NCBI GenBank assembly: GCA_016780605.1 | Contig: JADHLS010000365.1 | Span: 1-5,995, forward strand | Direction of reading: 5' to 3' | Origin: Reyranella sp. | GTDB lineage: Bacteria; Pseudomonadota; Alphaproteobacteria; Reyranellales; Reyranellaceae | Length of the DNA: 5,995 bases | Shown: positions 5,980 to 5,995 of the stretch, piece after piece | How positions within the stretch are numbered: position 1 is the first letter of the stretch | Layout of the letters: every line of letters begins with the position of its first letter | Notes under the pieces: generated by a model | What the model was told of the DNA's origin: nothing | Database searches by the model: none | What the model saw: only the letters and a program-made list of their open reading frames with translations | Program-made: the position numbers and the translations under genes

Positions 5980-5995
5980 CGGTACAGCGGCTTGG

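Overview
The window is about 6 kb of high-GC DNA with the codon use and gene types of an alphaproteobacterium (a Rhodospirillales or Hyphomicrobiales relative is my guess from protein style; I could not run a search). Hand-counted 60-base rows give roughly 73-75% GC inside the helicase gene and about 60-68% in the transporter gene at the right. Coding density is high: there are four complete genes, one gene cut by the left edge, one gene at the right edge whose start is unsettled, and no gap longer than about 105 bases.

Left block (1-1178, minus strand). An HtrA/DegP-like protein with a C-terminal PDZ domain is followed by the first 19 codons of another gene, probably an MBL-fold metallo-hydrolase. 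The HtrA-like protein appears to lack all three catalytic residues at the expected places, so it is probably a pseudoprotease. A 32-base-arm inverted repeat fills nearly the whole space between these two genes and looks like a dispersed REP-type palindrome.

Middle block (1273-4430, plus strand). This is a housekeeping pair: a full-length UvrD/PcrA-type superfamily 1 DNA helicase, then PrmA, the ribosomal protein L11 methyltransferase. They overlap by four bases (GTGA), which indicates one transcript with coupled translation. The HtrA-like gene and uvrD diverge from a 94-base intergenic region.

Right block (4457-5979 or beyond, minus strand). A TetR-family repressor lies 71 bases upstream of an EamA-type ten-helix exporter on the same strand. 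The gap holds a perfect 12-bp palindrome, GACCGATCGGTC, just upstream of the exporter's ribosome binding site, the natural place for the repressor's operator. The repressor carries a Cys in a GCL motif that matches the position of the redox-sensing Cys of NemR. The pair therefore looks like a self-contained sensor-exporter module, perhaps for a reactive electrophile or metabolite, meeting the uvrD-prmA operon tail to tail.

No RNA genes, insertion sequences or CRISPR arrays are visible. I do not see a wholly new system. The most interesting items are the catalytically degenerate HtrA-like protein, the intergenic palindrome and the TetR/operator/exporter module.
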